A stretch of DNA of 64,000 nucleotides from Flavobacterium sp. CBA20B-1 (GCF_028473145.1 NZ_CP092370.1:124001-188000); one strand, 5' to 3'; shown: positions 18,956 through 28,563, numbered from the stretch's first letter. Notes: a model not told the origin generated them from the sequence alone. A program made the numbers and translations.

Positions 18956-19780
18956 ATGCAACAATATTTAGATTTAATAAAACACGTTTTAGAGAACGGC
19001 GTTCAAAAAGGCGATAGAACAGGCACCGGAACAAAAAGTGTTTTTGGATACCAAATGCGTTTCAATTTAGAAGAAGGCTTTCCATTGGTTACCACCAAAA
19101 AAGTACATTTAAAATCAATCATTCATGAATTGCTTTGGTTTTTAAATGGCGACACCAATATTGGCTATTTAAAAGAAAATGGCGTGCGTATTTGGGATGA
19201 ATGGGCAAATGAAAATGGCGATTTAGGACCTATTTATGGCTATCAATGGCGCAATTGGAACGGTGAAGAAATAGATCAAATTAAAGAATTAATTCACACC
19301 TTAAAAACCAATCCAAACAGCCGCAGAATGTTGATTTCGGCATGGAATCCGTCGGTTTTGCCTGATACATCTGTATCTTTTGAAGAAAATGTTGCCAACG
19401 GAAAAGCAGCTTTGCCTCCGTGTCATGCTTTTTTTCAGTTTTATGTTGCCGATGGTAAATTGTCATGCCAATTGTATCAGCGTTCGGCGGATATTTTCTT
19501 AGGCGTTCCGTTTAATATTGCATCTTATGCGTTGTTTACCATGATGGTGGCTCAAGTTTGTGGGTTGGGTTATGGCGATTTTATTCACACCTTTGGCGAT
19601 GCGCACATCTACAATAATCATTTTGAACAAGTTGAATTACAATTGTCAAGAGCACCACGTCCGTTGCCAAAAATGATCTTAAATCCAGATATAAAAGATG
19701 TTTTCGACTTTAAATTTGAAGATTTCACTTTGGTTGATTACGACCCGCATCCGGCAATTAAAGGGCAAGTTTCTGTATAA
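18956..19780 (+). CDS. thyA: Thymidylate synthase
   Basis: ThyA converts dUMP and methylene-tetrahydrofolate to dTMP and dihydrofolate. The 274-residue length is close to the E. coli type. [12 protein letters not shown] near residue 21, the substrate loop, the catalytic Cys156 in [12 protein letters not shown], and the [19 protein letters not shown] block are all present. It lies between the nuclease gene and folA; folA regenerates the tetrahydrofolate that ThyA consumes, which makes functional sense of the operon. Confidence 0.98.
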   Translation: MQQYLDLIKHVLENGVQKGDRTGTGTKSVFGYQMRFNLEEGFPLVTTKKVHLKSIIHELLWFLNGDTNIGYLKENGVRIWDEWANENGDLGPIYGYQWRNWNGEEIDQIKELIHTLKTNPNSRRMLISAWNPSVLPDTSVSFEENVANGKAALPPCHAFFQFYVADGKLSCQLYQRSADIFLGVPFNIASYALFTMMVAQVCGLGYGDFIHTFGDAHIYNNHFEQVELQLSRAPRPLPKMILNPDIKDVFDFKFEDFTLVDYDPHPAIKGQVSV

Positions 19781-19814
19781 ACTTGTGCAAAATCGTTCCA
19801 TAAAAAATAAAAAA

Positions 19815-20309
19815 ATGAAAATAAGTTTAATTGCTGCCATTGCCCAAAACCATGCAATTGGGAAAAACAACCAACTGCTTTGGCATTTACCGGCCGATTT
19901 TAAGCATTTTAAGGAAACCACAAGCGGTCATTTTATTTTAATGGGAAGAAAAACCTTTGAATCGTTTCCTAAGCCTTTGCCTAACCGCACGCATTTAATC
20001 GTTACCAGACAGAAAAATTACACTGTTCCGGATCATTGTTATGCCTTTGCTTCTGTTAAAGATGCTTTGGTATTTGCACAACAGCAAAATCAAAAAATGG
20101 TGTATGTAATTGGTGGGGGCGAAATTTATAAGGAAACAATCAGTATTGCTAACGAATTGATAATTACACATGTAAATGCTGAGTTTAAAGATGCTGATGC
20201 GTTTTTTCCCGAAATAACATCTAATTGGAAAATTATCTCTGAAAAAAAACATAAAGCCGATGAAAAAAATGAGTTTGATTTTACGATAATGGTTTATGCA
20301 AATGATTAA
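19815..20309 (+). CDS. folA: Dihydrofolate reductase
   Basis: FolA reduces dihydrofolate with NADPH. From the ATG at 19815 the product has 164 residues, the normal DHFR length, beginning MKISLIAAIAQNHAIGKNN, then LLWHLPADFKHFKETT with the catalytic acid in the usual place, GRKTFES, and VIGGGEIY for NADPH binding. The frame is open further upstream to 19698 but that part overlaps thyA and has no DHFR similarity. It is 34 bp after thyA and overlaps the next gene by 14 bp. Confidence 0.96.
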   Translation: MKISLIAAIAQNHAIGKNNQLLWHLPADFKHFKETTSGHFILMGRKTFESFPKPLPNRTHLIVTRQKNYTVPDHCYAFASVKDALVFAQQQNQKMVYVIGGGEIYKETISIANELIITHVNAEFKDADAFFPEITSNWKIISEKKHKADEKNEFDFTIMVYAND

Positions 20310-21075
20310 TAAGCTTTGTTTCATAGCTATTTTTTTCTCAGCCTATGCGCTTCATGCACAAATGGCTACGTTTAAGGTTGCCTTGCCCAAGCCACCTAAT
20401 TTAACGTATTATGCGTTGAACCATTTGGGAGATACATCATCCATTGTATCCGATGAAATTGCCAAAGAAACACCCTTACAAACATTTACATTTAAAGATC
20501 CTTTTTTAGGACAAATAGCACAATATGATGAGCGAAATCCGTTGCAGCAATTGGTTTTTTATAAAAACACCCAGCAAGTGATTTTGTTAGACAATCAATT
20601 AAGCGTTAAAGACAAAATTGTTTTAAACGAGCGTTTTCCTGAAATCGATGCCGTTTATGCTGCCTTAACCGCTCAAACATCAATTTGGATTTTTGACGGA
20701 ATCTCCAAGCGCTGGTGCATGATATCAAACCAACAAGAGCAGCCGCAGTTTGTGAGTAACCCTATTACCAATTATTCATTTCTAACTACTTCGGGCAATT
20801 TTGCTTATTGGCAAATAGAAGATGTGGTTTACGGAATTGATATTTATGGAAAATTGATTAAAGAACAAAAATTACCTAAAAAAGCGCAATTGTTAGCAAT
20901 TAATGGCGATTTATTGGTCTATGTATTAAACAATAAATTATTTTTGTTCCACACAAAGAAGAACGAAACCGAACATTTATCAAATATAGAAACAGCCGCT
21001 GAATGGGCGATTTTCAATACCAAAAGTTTAAGCGTTTTTACTGCTGATACATTGTATTTATACCAAATAAATTAA
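20296..21075 (+). CDS. Exported protein of unknown function
   Basis: A 259-residue product with a signal peptide (INKLCFIAIFFSAYALHAQ); translation could start at residue 1 or at Met3 (20302). The mature region has repeated strand-like segments (QQLVFYKNTQQVILLDNQL, SIWIFDGISKRWCMIS, NKLFLFHTKK), suggestive of a small beta-propeller. It overlaps the end of folA by 14 bp and is followed after 6 bp by the kinase gene, so it is embedded in the nucleotide operon. This placement is probably conserved in the family, but I know of no function. Confidence 0.7.
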   Translation: MQMINKLCFIAIFFSAYALHAQMATFKVALPKPPNLTYYALNHLGDTSSIVSDEIAKETPLQTFTFKDPFLGQIAQYDERNPLQQLVFYKNTQQVILLDNQLSVKDKIVLNERFPEIDAVYAALTAQTSIWIFDGISKRWCMISNQQEQPQFVSNPITNYSFLTTSGNFAYWQIEDVVYGIDIYGKLIKEQKLPKKAQLLAINGDLLVYVLNNKLFLFHTKKNETEHLSNIETAAEWAIFNTKSLSVFTADTLYLYQIN

Positions 21076-21081
21076 GAAAAT

Positions 21082-21696
21082 ATGCAAGTTGCAATTGCCG
21101 GAAATATTGGTGCCGGAAAAACAACTTTAACCAAGTTGTTGGCCAAACATTACAAATGGGAACCGCATTATGAAGATGTGGTTGATAATCCTTACTTAGA
21201 CGATTTTTATCATTCAATGGATCGTTGGTCGTTCAATTTGCAGATTTATTTCTTAAACAGTCGATTTCGTCAGGTTTTGGCAATGAAATCAAGTGGGAAA
21301 AACACCATTCAAGACAGAACCATCTACGAGGATGCGCATATTTTTGCTCCGAATTTGCATGCCATGGGCTTAATGTCGAACCGCGATTTTGATAATTACA
21401 AACAATTATTTGAATTGATGGAAGGCTTGGTTGGCGCACCTGATTTATTGATTTACTTGCGCAGTTCCATTCCTAATTTGGTGGGACAAATTCACAAACG
21501 TGGCCGCGAATACGAAAATTCCATATCGATTGATTATTTGAACAAACTGAACGAGCGCTACGAAGATTGGATTAAGAGTTATACCAAAGGTAAATTATTG
21601 ATTATTGATGTAGATCCTATTAATTTTGTAGATAATCCGGAAGATTTGGGAGCAATCATTAATAGAATTGATGCCGAAATTAATGGTTTGTTTTAA
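21082..21696 (+). CDS. Deoxynucleoside kinase
   Basis: A 204-residue P-loop kinase that phosphorylates deoxynucleosides for salvage. The P-loop GNIGAGKT is at residues 7-14. VVDNPYLDDFYHSMDRWSFNLQIYFL is the substrate-binding helix region, and QDRTIYEDAHIF corresponds to the DRS-type motif of the dCK/dGK/Drosophila dNK family. The Arg-rich lid includes HKRGREYE. Being in the same operon as thyA and folA fits a role in dNTP supply. Which deoxynucleoside it prefers cannot be told. Confidence 0.9.
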   Translation: MQVAIAGNIGAGKTTLTKLLAKHYKWEPHYEDVVDNPYLDDFYHSMDRWSFNLQIYFLNSRFRQVLAMKSSGKNTIQDRTIYEDAHIFAPNLHAMGLMSNRDFDNYKQLFELMEGLVGAPDLLIYLRSSIPNLVGQIHKRGREYENSISIDYLNKLNERYEDWIKSYTKGKLLIIDVDPINFVDNPEDLGAIINRIDAEINGLF

Positions 21697-21697
21697 G

Positions 21698-22798
21698 ATG
21701 AAAATACTGCTGAGGTTGCAATTTACCATTTGTGTGTTGGTTTTCTTTTCGACTATTTTTTCAGCAAATGGTCAAGAAAATTGGAGCGTATCGTTACAAA
21801 CCTACAAAGGTGCTATTTTGCCACACAGCAACAATATTCAACATTTAATCACCAATAAGCCAACTGGTTACTTGTTTTCACTGAACCATAGGGTAAATGG
21901 CTCTAAAGAGTGGCATCACACCTATCGTTTTCCAGAAGTGGGTTTTTCGTTTCACACTCAAAACAATCACAACGAAACTTTGGGTGATTTGTATGGCTTC
22001 TACGGGCATTATAATTTCTACTTTTTTCAACGAAGATTACAGTTTCGCGTAGGGCAGGGTGTGGCTTATGCGACCAATCCTTACAACAAAGAAACCAATT
22101 TTCGCAATGTGGCTTATGGTTCCAAATTCATGCCATCGACCTATTTTATGTTGAGTTATGACCAACCTCGCATTTGGAACAATATAGGTATCAATGCTGG
22201 TTTTTTGTTTGTGCATCATTCAAACGCCACCATTAAATCACCCAACACAAGCACTAACACTTTGGGGTTGAATGTGGGCTTAACCTATCACTTTTCGGCT
22301 GAAGACGAAATCACCAAGACCAACAACTTTGTAAATCATCCGCAAAATTTTAGATACAATTTACTTTTTAGAACGGGCGTAAACGAAAGCCATATAATTG
22401 GCATGGGACAAAAGCCTTTTTATCATATTGCAGCCATTTTTGAAAAACCGTTAAATAATTACGGAGCGGCACAATTAGGTGTAGATGTTTTTTTGTCGCA
22501 GTCAATGAAAGAATTGATTCCGTTTTTGGCAACATCTTTTCCGGAAGAAGGAATGGATAAAAACACCGATTGGAAACGTGTGGGGCTTTTTGTGGGCTAT
22601 GAATGGTATTTGAACAAACTAACCGCCGAAGGAAACATTGGTTATTACGTGCACGATGAATACAAGAAGAATACTGCATTTTATCAGCGTTTGGGATTGC
22701 GCTATTATGTCACTCCAAATGTTTTTGGCATTATGTCTTTAAAAACCCATTTTGCGAAAGCCGAAGCTTTTGAAGTTGGAGTGGGGTATAAGTTGTAA
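21698..22798 (+). CDS. Acyloxyacyl hydrolase / PagL-like lipid A deacylase
   Basis: A 366-residue outer-membrane protein with a signal peptide (residues 1-27, ending ANGQ). The following region carries alternating hydrophobic strands typical of a beta-barrel. NAGFLFVHHSNATIKSPNTSTNTLGLNVGLTYHF contains the His-Ser pair of the PagL active site, which removes the 3-position acyl chain of lipid A. The protein is about twice as long as PagL of Pseudomonas, with an extra C-terminal barrel part, so activity is inferred. The start at 21698 lies one base past the stop of the kinase gene; the longer frame from 21668 overlaps it. Confidence 0.75.
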   Translation: MKILLRLQFTICVLVFFSTIFSANGQENWSVSLQTYKGAILPHSNNIQHLITNKPTGYLFSLNHRVNGSKEWHHTYRFPEVGFSFHTQNNHNETLGDLYGFYGHYNFYFFQRRLQFRVGQGVAYATNPYNKETNFRNVAYGSKFMPSTYFMLSYDQPRIWNNIGINAGFLFVHHSNATIKSPNTSTNTLGLNVGLTYHFSAEDEITKTNNFVNHPQNFRYNLLFRTGVNESHIIGMGQKPFYHIAAIFEKPLNNYGAAQLGVDVFLSQSMKELIPFLATSFPEEGMDKNTDWKRVGLFVGYEWYLNKLTAEGNIGYYVHDEYKKNTAFYQRLGLRYYVTPNVFGIMSLKTHFAKAEAFEVGVGYKL

Positions 22799-22850
22799 TT
22801 TAAGGTTTAAGGTTTAAAGTTTAAGGTTTAAGGTTTAAGGTTTAAGGTTT
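22799..22850 (+). repeat. Heptanucleotide tandem repeat (TTTAAGG)
   Basis: Seven consecutive TTTAAGG units (the third reads TTTAAAG) start 1 bp past the PagL-like gene. Immediately after comes a stretch with two AATCTGTG copies (22854-22890), a second short direct repeat. The nearby 190-bp repeats at 41-42 kb end in similar TTTAAAC heptamers. Confidence 0.9.
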
Positions 22851-22903
22851 CTTAAATCTGTGGCTAAATGAAAATCTGTGCATCTGTGAAAAAAAATAGA
22901 ATT

Positions 22904-23635
22904 ATGAAAAAAAGTATCGTTTTATTATTGTTGATATTGACTGCTTGTACCGGTGAGGATGCGTGTTTATCAAAAAAAGGAAATGCTGTTTCTCAGCAAC
23001 ATCAGCTATCAGGATTTCATACTGTTGATATTCCCATGAATGTTTCGGCAGAAATAATTCCGAGTACAACTTTTAAAATGGAAATTCAATCGTTTGAAAA
23101 TAGGATCGAAGCACTTTCTTTTTCCGTAAATGATTCTGTTCTCACTATAAAAAACGAAGTTTCGTGCCAAATGCTTAAAAGTTATGAAACCGCAGTTTTA
23201 AAAATTTACACGCCCATTTTGAAGAGAATCAATTCGCGTACGCAGTTCCATGTGGTTTCAAAAGATACCTTGCGCTATCCAAATTTGTATTTGCTAACAA
23301 GTATTCCAAACGAAGAAAGTGCATCTACCAACTTTGATTTAAAAGTAAATAACAATTCGGTAACGGTAGAAGATAATCAGGTGGGTAATTTTATTTTAAA
23401 AGGTAAAACCAATGTTTTGGACGTGAAATTATACGGTGCAAACGGCTCAGTTGATGCTAAATTGTTGCATGCCAAAACCGTTCAAACCTATCACCGCAGT
23501 AACCAAAATATTCATGTTGTTGCAAAAAATAAATTAGAAGGAACCATTGCATCTGTTGGAAATATTTATGTGTACAACAAGCCCGATACCGTAAAAATAG
23601 AACGTTTATACGCAGGAAATGTATATTACAAATAA
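22904..23635 (+). CDS. DUF2807-type lipoprotein (GIN/head domain)
   Basis: From the ATG at 22904 the product has 243 residues. Residues 1-15 end in LILTAC, a lipobox with the lipidated Cys at about residue 15. The mature part is a beta-helix-like succession of strands (FHTVDIPMNVSAEIIPS, VLKIYTPILKRINSRTQF, NFILKGKTNVLDVKLYGANGSVDAKLL), which fits the DUF2807 putative auto-transporter adhesin head domain. The function is unknown. The frame is open 36 bp upstream, but that part is the AATCTGTG repeat. A short PiT operon start follows after 101 bp. Confidence 0.8.
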   Translation: MKKSIVLLLLILTACTGEDACLSKKGNAVSQQHQLSGFHTVDIPMNVSAEIIPSTTFKMEIQSFENRIEALSFSVNDSVLTIKNEVSCQMLKSYETAVLKIYTPILKRINSRTQFHVVSKDTLRYPNLYLLTSIPNEESASTNFDLKVNNNSVTVEDNQVGNFILKGKTNVLDVKLYGANGSVDAKLLHAKTVQTYHRSNQNIHVVAKNKLEGTIASVGNIYVYNKPDTVKIERLYAGNVYYK

Positions 23636-23736
23636 AAGTGAAAATTTACGATTATTTATTTAATTGATAATGTTTACTTAACATACAGTATTAAAAATAA
23701 TAAGAAGTTTGCATCAAAATTAGCAATCCAAAATAA

Positions 23737-26004
23737 ATGGAACAGATTTATATTATTATGTTGGTTGCTCTTGCAGTTTTAGCAATTATAGATATTGCGG
23801 TAGGAGTAAGTAATGACGCTGTTAACTTTTTAAATTCTGCTTTAGGATCTAAAGCGGTATCTTTTAAAACAGCCATGATTGTAGCATCGATAGGAATATT
23901 GTTTGGTGCAATTTTTTCAAGTGGAATGATGGAAATCGCCAGAAGCGGTATTTACAATCCTTCCATGTTTTCCTTTCATGAGGTGATGATTATATTTCTC
24001 GCCGTCATGGTTTCAGACATCTTGCTGTTAGATGTATTCAATTCATTAGGTTTACCCACTTCAACAACGGTGTCTATTGTATTTGAATTGCTGGGTGCGG
24101 CTGTATGTTTAGGGGTAATTAAGATTTTGGCGATAGATGATTCGCTAAGCACCTTAGGTTCCTATATAAATACAGATAAAGCATCTGAAATTGTCATAAG
24201 TATTTTGCTGTCGGTTCTACTTTCTTTTTTGTTGGGAAGTATTGTGCAGTATTTCTCACGACTTATTTTTACCTTTCAATCGGCAGATCGTATCCGAAAA
24301 TTTGGAGCGCTGTTTGGTGGATTCGCCATTTCGTTTATTTCCTTCTTTATCCTTATAAAAGGTTTAAAAGGTGTTTCGTTTATCGATAAAGAAACGCTTA
24401 GTTTTATTAAAGGAAATCAACTATTGATTTTAGGAATTTGTTTTGTATTCTGGACGATAATTTCTCAATTTTTAATGACGGTTTTCAAAGTAAATATCCT
24501 TAAAGTTATTATTCTTATTGGAACATTTGCTTTAGCCTTAGCTTTTGCAGGTAACGATTTAGTCAACTTTATTGGTGTACCAATTGCTGCAATTCAATCG
24601 TACGAATTTTTCTCTGCATCGGCAGGTGCTGATCCTAATTCGTACATGATGAGCGAGTTGGCAAACAACAAAATCGTGGCACCGTTTTACTATTTGTTAT
24701 TTGCAGGATTAGTGATGGTTTTCACCTTGTGGACTTCTAAAAAAGCACGAAAGGTAATAGAAACCGAAATGAGTCTTTCTAGACAAGGCGAAGGACAAGA
24801 AAAGTTTGCCCCAAATGGCATTGCACGCGTTATTGTTCGTGGAACAGTACTATTTGGAAACGTGGTTAACTATGTGCTTCCTAAATCGTTTCAATTAAAA
24901 TTAGACCAGCGTTTTATTAAAGAAGAAGTGAAAAAATCTAAAAAAGAACGCATGGAAGAACCAGCTTTCGATATGATTCGCGCTTCGGTTAACTTAATGG
25001 TTGCTAGTATTTTAATTGCTTTAGGAACCTCTTTAAAATTACCTTTATCAACCACATACGTTACCTTCATGGTAGCAATGGGTACATCGTTCGCAGACAG
25101 AGCGTGGGATAGAGAAAGTGCTGTTTACAGGGTTTCAGGTGTTTTTAATGTAATTGGCGGATGGTTTGCAACTGCAATCGTGGCTTTTATCACTTCGGTT
25201 ATCATTGCAACACTTTTATATTATGGAGAAACGTTTGCTTTTGTTGGTGTTTTAGTAGTATTAGGAATTAGCTTGTACAGAAGCCATAGAGCGCACAAAA
25301 CAAAACAGAAAGAAAAATTAGAAGAAGATAAACTTCTAAGTAAAGAAGATATTGTTACCATTCAAGAAGTGATAACAGAAAGTTCTCATCAAATATCAAG
25401 AGTAATTAACCATACAAACACTATCTATTCAGAAGTTATTGAAGGTTTAGTGCACCAAGATTTGGTAGCATTAAAGCGCAATAAGAAAAAGGTTAAAAAG
25501 ATCGAAAAAGAGATTGAAAAACTTAAAGACAATGTTTATTATTTTATCAAGCATTTAGACGATACATCTGTTGAAGCAAGTAAATTCTATGTTCATACGT
25601 TGGGATACTTACAAGATATTATTCAATCTTTAGGATATATTTCTCAAAGCTGTATGACACATGTGGATAACAACCACAAAAAATTGAAGTTTAATCAGAT
25701 CAAAGATATTAAGTTCATCGAACAAGAATTAAACAAAGTGCTTATAGAAGTACATACGTTATTTCAAACAAAAGATTTTACTAAAATAGAAATTACGTTA
25801 GCACACAAAAATACTTTAAGTGTTAATATCGAAGAGTCTATTCAAAAACAAATTGAGCGTATTCGAACCACCGAAACAAGTCCAAAGAATAGTCAATTGT
25901 ATTTTTCATTTTTATTAGAAACAAACGATTTGGTTTCGGCTACAATGAAATTATTAGAATTGTTTCAGGAATTCAATCGCTATGATCAAATAACGAAAAA
26001 CTAA
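23737..26004 (+). CDS. PiT-family inorganic phosphate transporter with PhoU-like tail
   Basis: A 755-residue inner-membrane protein importing phosphate with protons or sodium. The PHO4 signature occurs twice, as GVSNDAVNFLNSALGSKAVS near residue 23 and GNDLVNFIGVPIAA near 272, reflecting the inverted duplication of the family. Membrane helices fill residues 1-340 and about 420-510. Residues about 540-755 form a soluble helical domain with EVITESSHQISRVINHTNTIYSEV and a K/E-rich coiled coil, consistent with a PhoU-like regulator fused to the carrier. The fusion is known in Bacteroidota. It is ended by a hairpin. Confidence 0.9.
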   Translation: MEQIYIIMLVALAVLAIIDIAVGVSNDAVNFLNSALGSKAVSFKTAMIVASIGILFGAIFSSGMMEIARSGIYNPSMFSFHEVMIIFLAVMVSDILLLDVFNSLGLPTSTTVSIVFELLGAAVCLGVIKILAIDDSLSTLGSYINTDKASEIVISILLSVLLSFLLGSIVQYFSRLIFTFQSADRIRKFGALFGGFAISFISFFILIKGLKGVSFIDKETLSFIKGNQLLILGICFVFWTIISQFLMTVFKVNILKVIILIGTFALALAFAGNDLVNFIGVPIAAIQSYEFFSASAGADPNSYMMSELANNKIVAPFYYLLFAGLVMVFTLWTSKKARKVIETEMSLSRQGEGQEKFAPNGIARVIVRGTVLFGNVVNYVLPKSFQLKLDQRFIKEEVKKSKKERMEEPAFDMIRASVNLMVASILIALGTSLKLPLSTTYVTFMVAMGTSFADRAWDRESAVYRVSGVFNVIGGWFATAIVAFITSVIIATLLYYGETFAFVGVLVVLGISLYRSHRAHKTKQKEKLEEDKLLSKEDIVTIQEVITESSHQISRVINHTNTIYSEVIEGLVHQDLVALKRNKKKVKKIEKEIEKLKDNVYYFIKHLDDTSVEASKFYVHTLGYLQDIIQSLGYISQSCMTHVDNNHKKLKFNQIKDIKFIEQELNKVLIEVHTLFQTKDFTKIEITLAHKNTLSVNIEESIQKQIERIRTTETSPKNSQLYFSFLLETNDLVSATMKLLELFQEFNRYDQITKN

Positions 26005-26031
26005 AATCTAAGCAATAAACGCTAGTAATAA

Positions 26032-26056
26032 AAATCCCCATTTGGGGATTTTTTAT
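26032..26056 (+). terminator. Rho-independent terminator after the phosphate transporter
   Basis: AAAATCCCCA pairs with GGGGATTTT around TTT and is followed by a T-rich tract. Confidence 0.85.
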
Positions 26057-26275
26057 TTTATATACTGCAGGTGTTTTAATGTCGGAAATGACAAATAATA
26101 GCATCTATTTATACTTGCAAAATAAAAATGAAGTGTTTCAGTATTGAAAATCTGGTGTTTAAATAAAAGCAGAACGCAAGGTGATTCATCAAGAACCGGA
26201 TTCCTACCAATAAAAAAAATGAGAGCGAAACGTTAAACGCAAAGCCAAGCTTTTGGAAACGCTTGTTTGGTTCAT
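26057..26275. other. Gap with a possible small-gene remnant
   Basis: About 220 bp between two terminators. On the plus strand the frame ending at 26275 reads ...ETLNAKPSFWKRLFGS then stop, which looks like the natural end of a small protein, and the neighbouring frame just upstream reads AERKVIHQEPDSYQ then stop. A single frameshift near the A8 run at 26212-26219 would join them. I see no clear start codon, so it is noted only as a possible broken small gene. Confidence 0.25.
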
Positions 26276-26302
26276 AAAAAAATCCCGAAAGGGATTTTTT
26301 TA
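26276..26302. terminator. Bidirectional terminator at the end of gldA
   Basis: AAAAAATCCC / GGGATTTTTT with a GAAA tetraloop, symmetrical A and T tracts. It overlaps the stop codon of gldA on the minus strand. Confidence 0.85.
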
Positions 26303-27196
26303 CATCGTTTTTTCTCTAAAAATAGTTTCCAGATTTTTATTTTTAAGCTGCATAGACAAAATTTTCACATCTAGCTCTTTAGCAAAATCAAATAATTGTG
26401 CACGCATGTCTGCATCCGCATTAAAAACTAGTTCCCACTGCATATCGTGAATATTTTGATAAGATTTTAAATGAGGCAAACGTTTTATAAATTCCTCTTC
26501 AATCTTTAAATCGAATTCAATTTCAATTACTTGATCATTATCTGTGGTAAAAATCTGTTGCAGTTTGTTATCGGCCACAAGCACCCCTTTTTTAATAATA
26601 AGCACACGGTCGCAAATCGCTTCCACCTCCTGCATAATATGGGTCGATAAAAAAACCGTTTTGTTTTTGCCAATGTTTTTAATCAGCTCACGAATTTCTG
26701 TCAATTGGTTTGGATCCAATCCAGTCGTGGGTTCATCTAAAATCAACACTTCAGGGTCGTGTAGCAAAGCCGTAGCCAAGCCCACGCGTTGGCGGTAACC
26801 TTTTGATAATTGTCCGATTTTTTTGTGTGCTTCTGGCGTTAAACCCGTAAGCTGTATCACTTCCTTAATACGTTTTTTATCCACTTTGTAAACATCTGCA
26901 TTAAAAGCTAAATATTCACGCACATATAAATCTAAATAAAGCGGATTGTGTTCAGGTAAATAACCAATCGATTTTTGAACCTCTTTTTGTTGCGTACGCA
27001 CATTAAATCCGTTTACAACAGCCGTTCCGTTATCGGCATCGATATAGGTGGTTAAAATTTTCATTAAAGTAGATTTTCCGGCACCGTTTGGACCCAAAAA
27101 ACCTACAATTTCGCCTTTATTTACTGTGAAAGAAAGCGCATCCAACGCTTTTTGCGTTCCGTAGTTTTTAGAGATATTTTGTACTTCTATCGACAT
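26300..27196 (-). CDS. gldA: GldA-like ABC transporter ATP-binding protein
   Basis: A 298-residue ATPase of the type that, with GldF and GldG, forms an ABC transporter required for gliding in Flavobacterium johnsoniae. Walker A GPNGAGKST lies near residue 33, the signature is LSKGYRQRVGLA, Walker B is VLILDEPTTGLDP, and the C-terminal 70 residues form the regulatory tail usual in this subgroup. The start at 27196 (MSIEVQNISKNYG) fits the family better than the Met seven codons upstream. GldF and GldG are not in the window, as is usual for gldA, which is often unlinked. A multidrug or efflux ATPase is the fallback reading. Confidence 0.82.
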   Translation of the reverse strand: MSIEVQNISKNYGTQKALDALSFTVNKGEIVGFLGPNGAGKSTLMKILTTYIDADNGTAVVNGFNVRTQQKEVQKSIGYLPEHNPLYLDLYVREYLAFNADVYKVDKKRIKEVIQLTGLTPEAHKKIGQLSKGYRQRVGLATALLHDPEVLILDEPTTGLDPNQLTEIRELIKNIGKNKTVFLSTHIMQEVEAICDRVLIIKKGVLVADNKLQQIFTTDNDQVIEIEFDLKIEEEFIKRLPHLKSYQNIHDMQWELVFNADADMRAQLFDFAKELDVKILSMQLKNKNLETIFREKTM

Positions 27197-27287
27197 AGAA
27201 TTTTTTGTTTTACACAAAAATACGTATTTTTTTGTTATACAATTTATTTTGTTTTATCTTGTATAGGTTAAATTAATAAAGAATCTT

Positions 27288-28274
27288 ATGAAAAATCTTT
27301 ACTTTATTTTATTTTTAATAACTTTTCAATCAACTAATGCACAATTGTTGTGGAGTGATGATTTTGATGGTTATACGGTTGGAACTTTAAATACAAATCT
27401 TACCGGGCAAACACCTGGGCAAGGTGGTTGGTATGTTGAAACACTAAATTTGGATTCAAACGCATTTGTCACGCCTGAAACAGGAAAAGGAAATGTTTTG
27501 GTTTTGAAAAGAACAGATCAGAATAGTGGTTATTCTCAAATAATTTTACAACAAGTACCTGGTATATTATATAATTTATGGAAAAACCGTATTGTGGGTA
27601 ATAATATTTTAAAATATGAATATGAAATTTATGGTTCTGGATCATTTAATGAGGGACCAAAAGGAGGTATTCTCCATCAAAATGAAGTTTTAATAGATTT
27701 AAAATATAGTTCGCTTCATAATCATTTGATAGGAAGATATTTTAAATCTCCAAAAAATTCAGAAGTTAACTTGAAAAAATATAATACTTCTACTTTTCCA
27801 TCTGACGCTTGGATTAAAGTAGAGATGTTTATAGATTATAACACAAATAATGTCTTTTTTTATTTGCAAACACTCAATCTTCAAGGATATGGAAATTTTT
27901 CTCACAATTTGGAACCTGAAAGTATATCTTTTTCTATATATGCACTAAATTCATTATCCATTATTAAAATAGATAACATGAAAATATCTGCCATTCCAAC
28001 ATTACCTTCTTATTTAAATGTTGATGAATTTTTAACGTCTAAATTTAATATTTTTCCAAATCCTGCATCAGATATCGTTACCATAACCAACAACGAAAAC
28101 ATAGGTGTTGAAGAGATAGAACTTTATGATGTAAGTGGAAAGAATGTTAAGTTACAAAAATTTAATAACGAAAACGAAATACAATTGAATATTTCAGATT
28201 TAGCCTCGGGTACGTATATGTTATATGTTAAAACCAACGAAGGTAAGGCTGTAAAAAAAGTAGTTAAAAAATAA
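27288..28274 (+). CDS. Secreted protein with type IX secretion sorting domain
   Basis: A 328-residue exported protein. Residues 1-18 are a signal peptide (FILFLITFQSTNA-Q). The middle, starting LLWSDDFDGYTVGTL and GQTPGQGGWYV, resembles a jelly-roll, lectin/glucanase-like domain of unknown ligand. The last 75 residues (FNIFPNPASDIVTI...IELYDVSGKNV...LNISDLASGTYMLYVKTNEGKAVKKVVKK) are a textbook type A sorting domain of the T9SS, so the protein should be secreted and anchored or released at the surface. It follows gldA divergently with no other T9SS gene nearby. A terminator follows, then the IS982 insertions. Confidence 0.9.
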   Translation: MKNLYFILFLITFQSTNAQLLWSDDFDGYTVGTLNTNLTGQTPGQGGWYVETLNLDSNAFVTPETGKGNVLVLKRTDQNSGYSQIILQQVPGILYNLWKNRIVGNNILKYEYEIYGSGSFNEGPKGGILHQNEVLIDLKYSSLHNHLIGRYFKSPKNSEVNLKKYNTSTFPSDAWIKVEMFIDYNTNNVFFYLQTLNLQGYGNFSHNLEPESISFSIYALNSLSIIKIDNMKISAIPTLPSYLNVDEFLTSKFNIFPNPASDIVTITNNENIGVEEIELYDVSGKNVKLQKFNNENEIQLNISDLASGTYMLYVKTNEGKAVKKVVKK

Positions 28275-28305
28275 TGAATTATTTATAAATAATTTTTAAT
28301 GATTC

Positions 28306-28342
28306 AACCCCATTAAAGTATTAAACTTTGTTGGGGTTTTTT
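28306..28342 (+). terminator. Rho-independent terminator after the T9SS cargo gene
   Basis: AACCCCA pairs with TTGGGGTT, extended by AAAG / CTTT, then a run of T. It lies just before the first insertion element. Confidence 0.75.
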
Positions 28343-28353
28343 AATTAAATTAA

Positions 28354-28361
28354 TAAGGAAT
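28354..28361 (+). repeat. Target site duplication of the outer IS982 copy
   Basis: TAAGGAAT immediately left of the element is repeated exactly at 30322-30329, immediately right of it. Confidence 0.95.
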
Positions 28362-28555
28362 ACCCGTAGTGCATTATATAAAAAGTTGCTCAAGATACAA
28401 AAAAGTAGTATATTGTATTGACTGACAATCAAATACAATCATGAGCAACTTAGAAGCAAGTTACAAATTAATTTTGAAGGAATTGCGGAAAATTTCGGAA
28501 AAAGAGAATTTATATTTTAAACCAATAAAGCCTAAACTATCTGATATTGAATTAA

Positions 28556-28563
28556 TTAGTTTA
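28556..28563 (+). repeat. Target site duplication of the inner IS982 copy
   Basis: TTAGTTTA immediately left of the inner element is repeated at 29540-29547 immediately right of it. The target lies in the transposase gene of the outer copy. Confidence 0.95.

Noticed and set aside
21668..21697. Upstream start of the PagL-like gene overlapping the deoxynucleoside kinase gene
   Set aside because: The ATG at 21698 gives a normal signal peptide directly, whereas the longer form would bury it.
22799..22850. True telomere or replication terminus repeat
   Set aside because: Only seven units and no end structure; a simple tandem repeat after a stop codon is sufficient.
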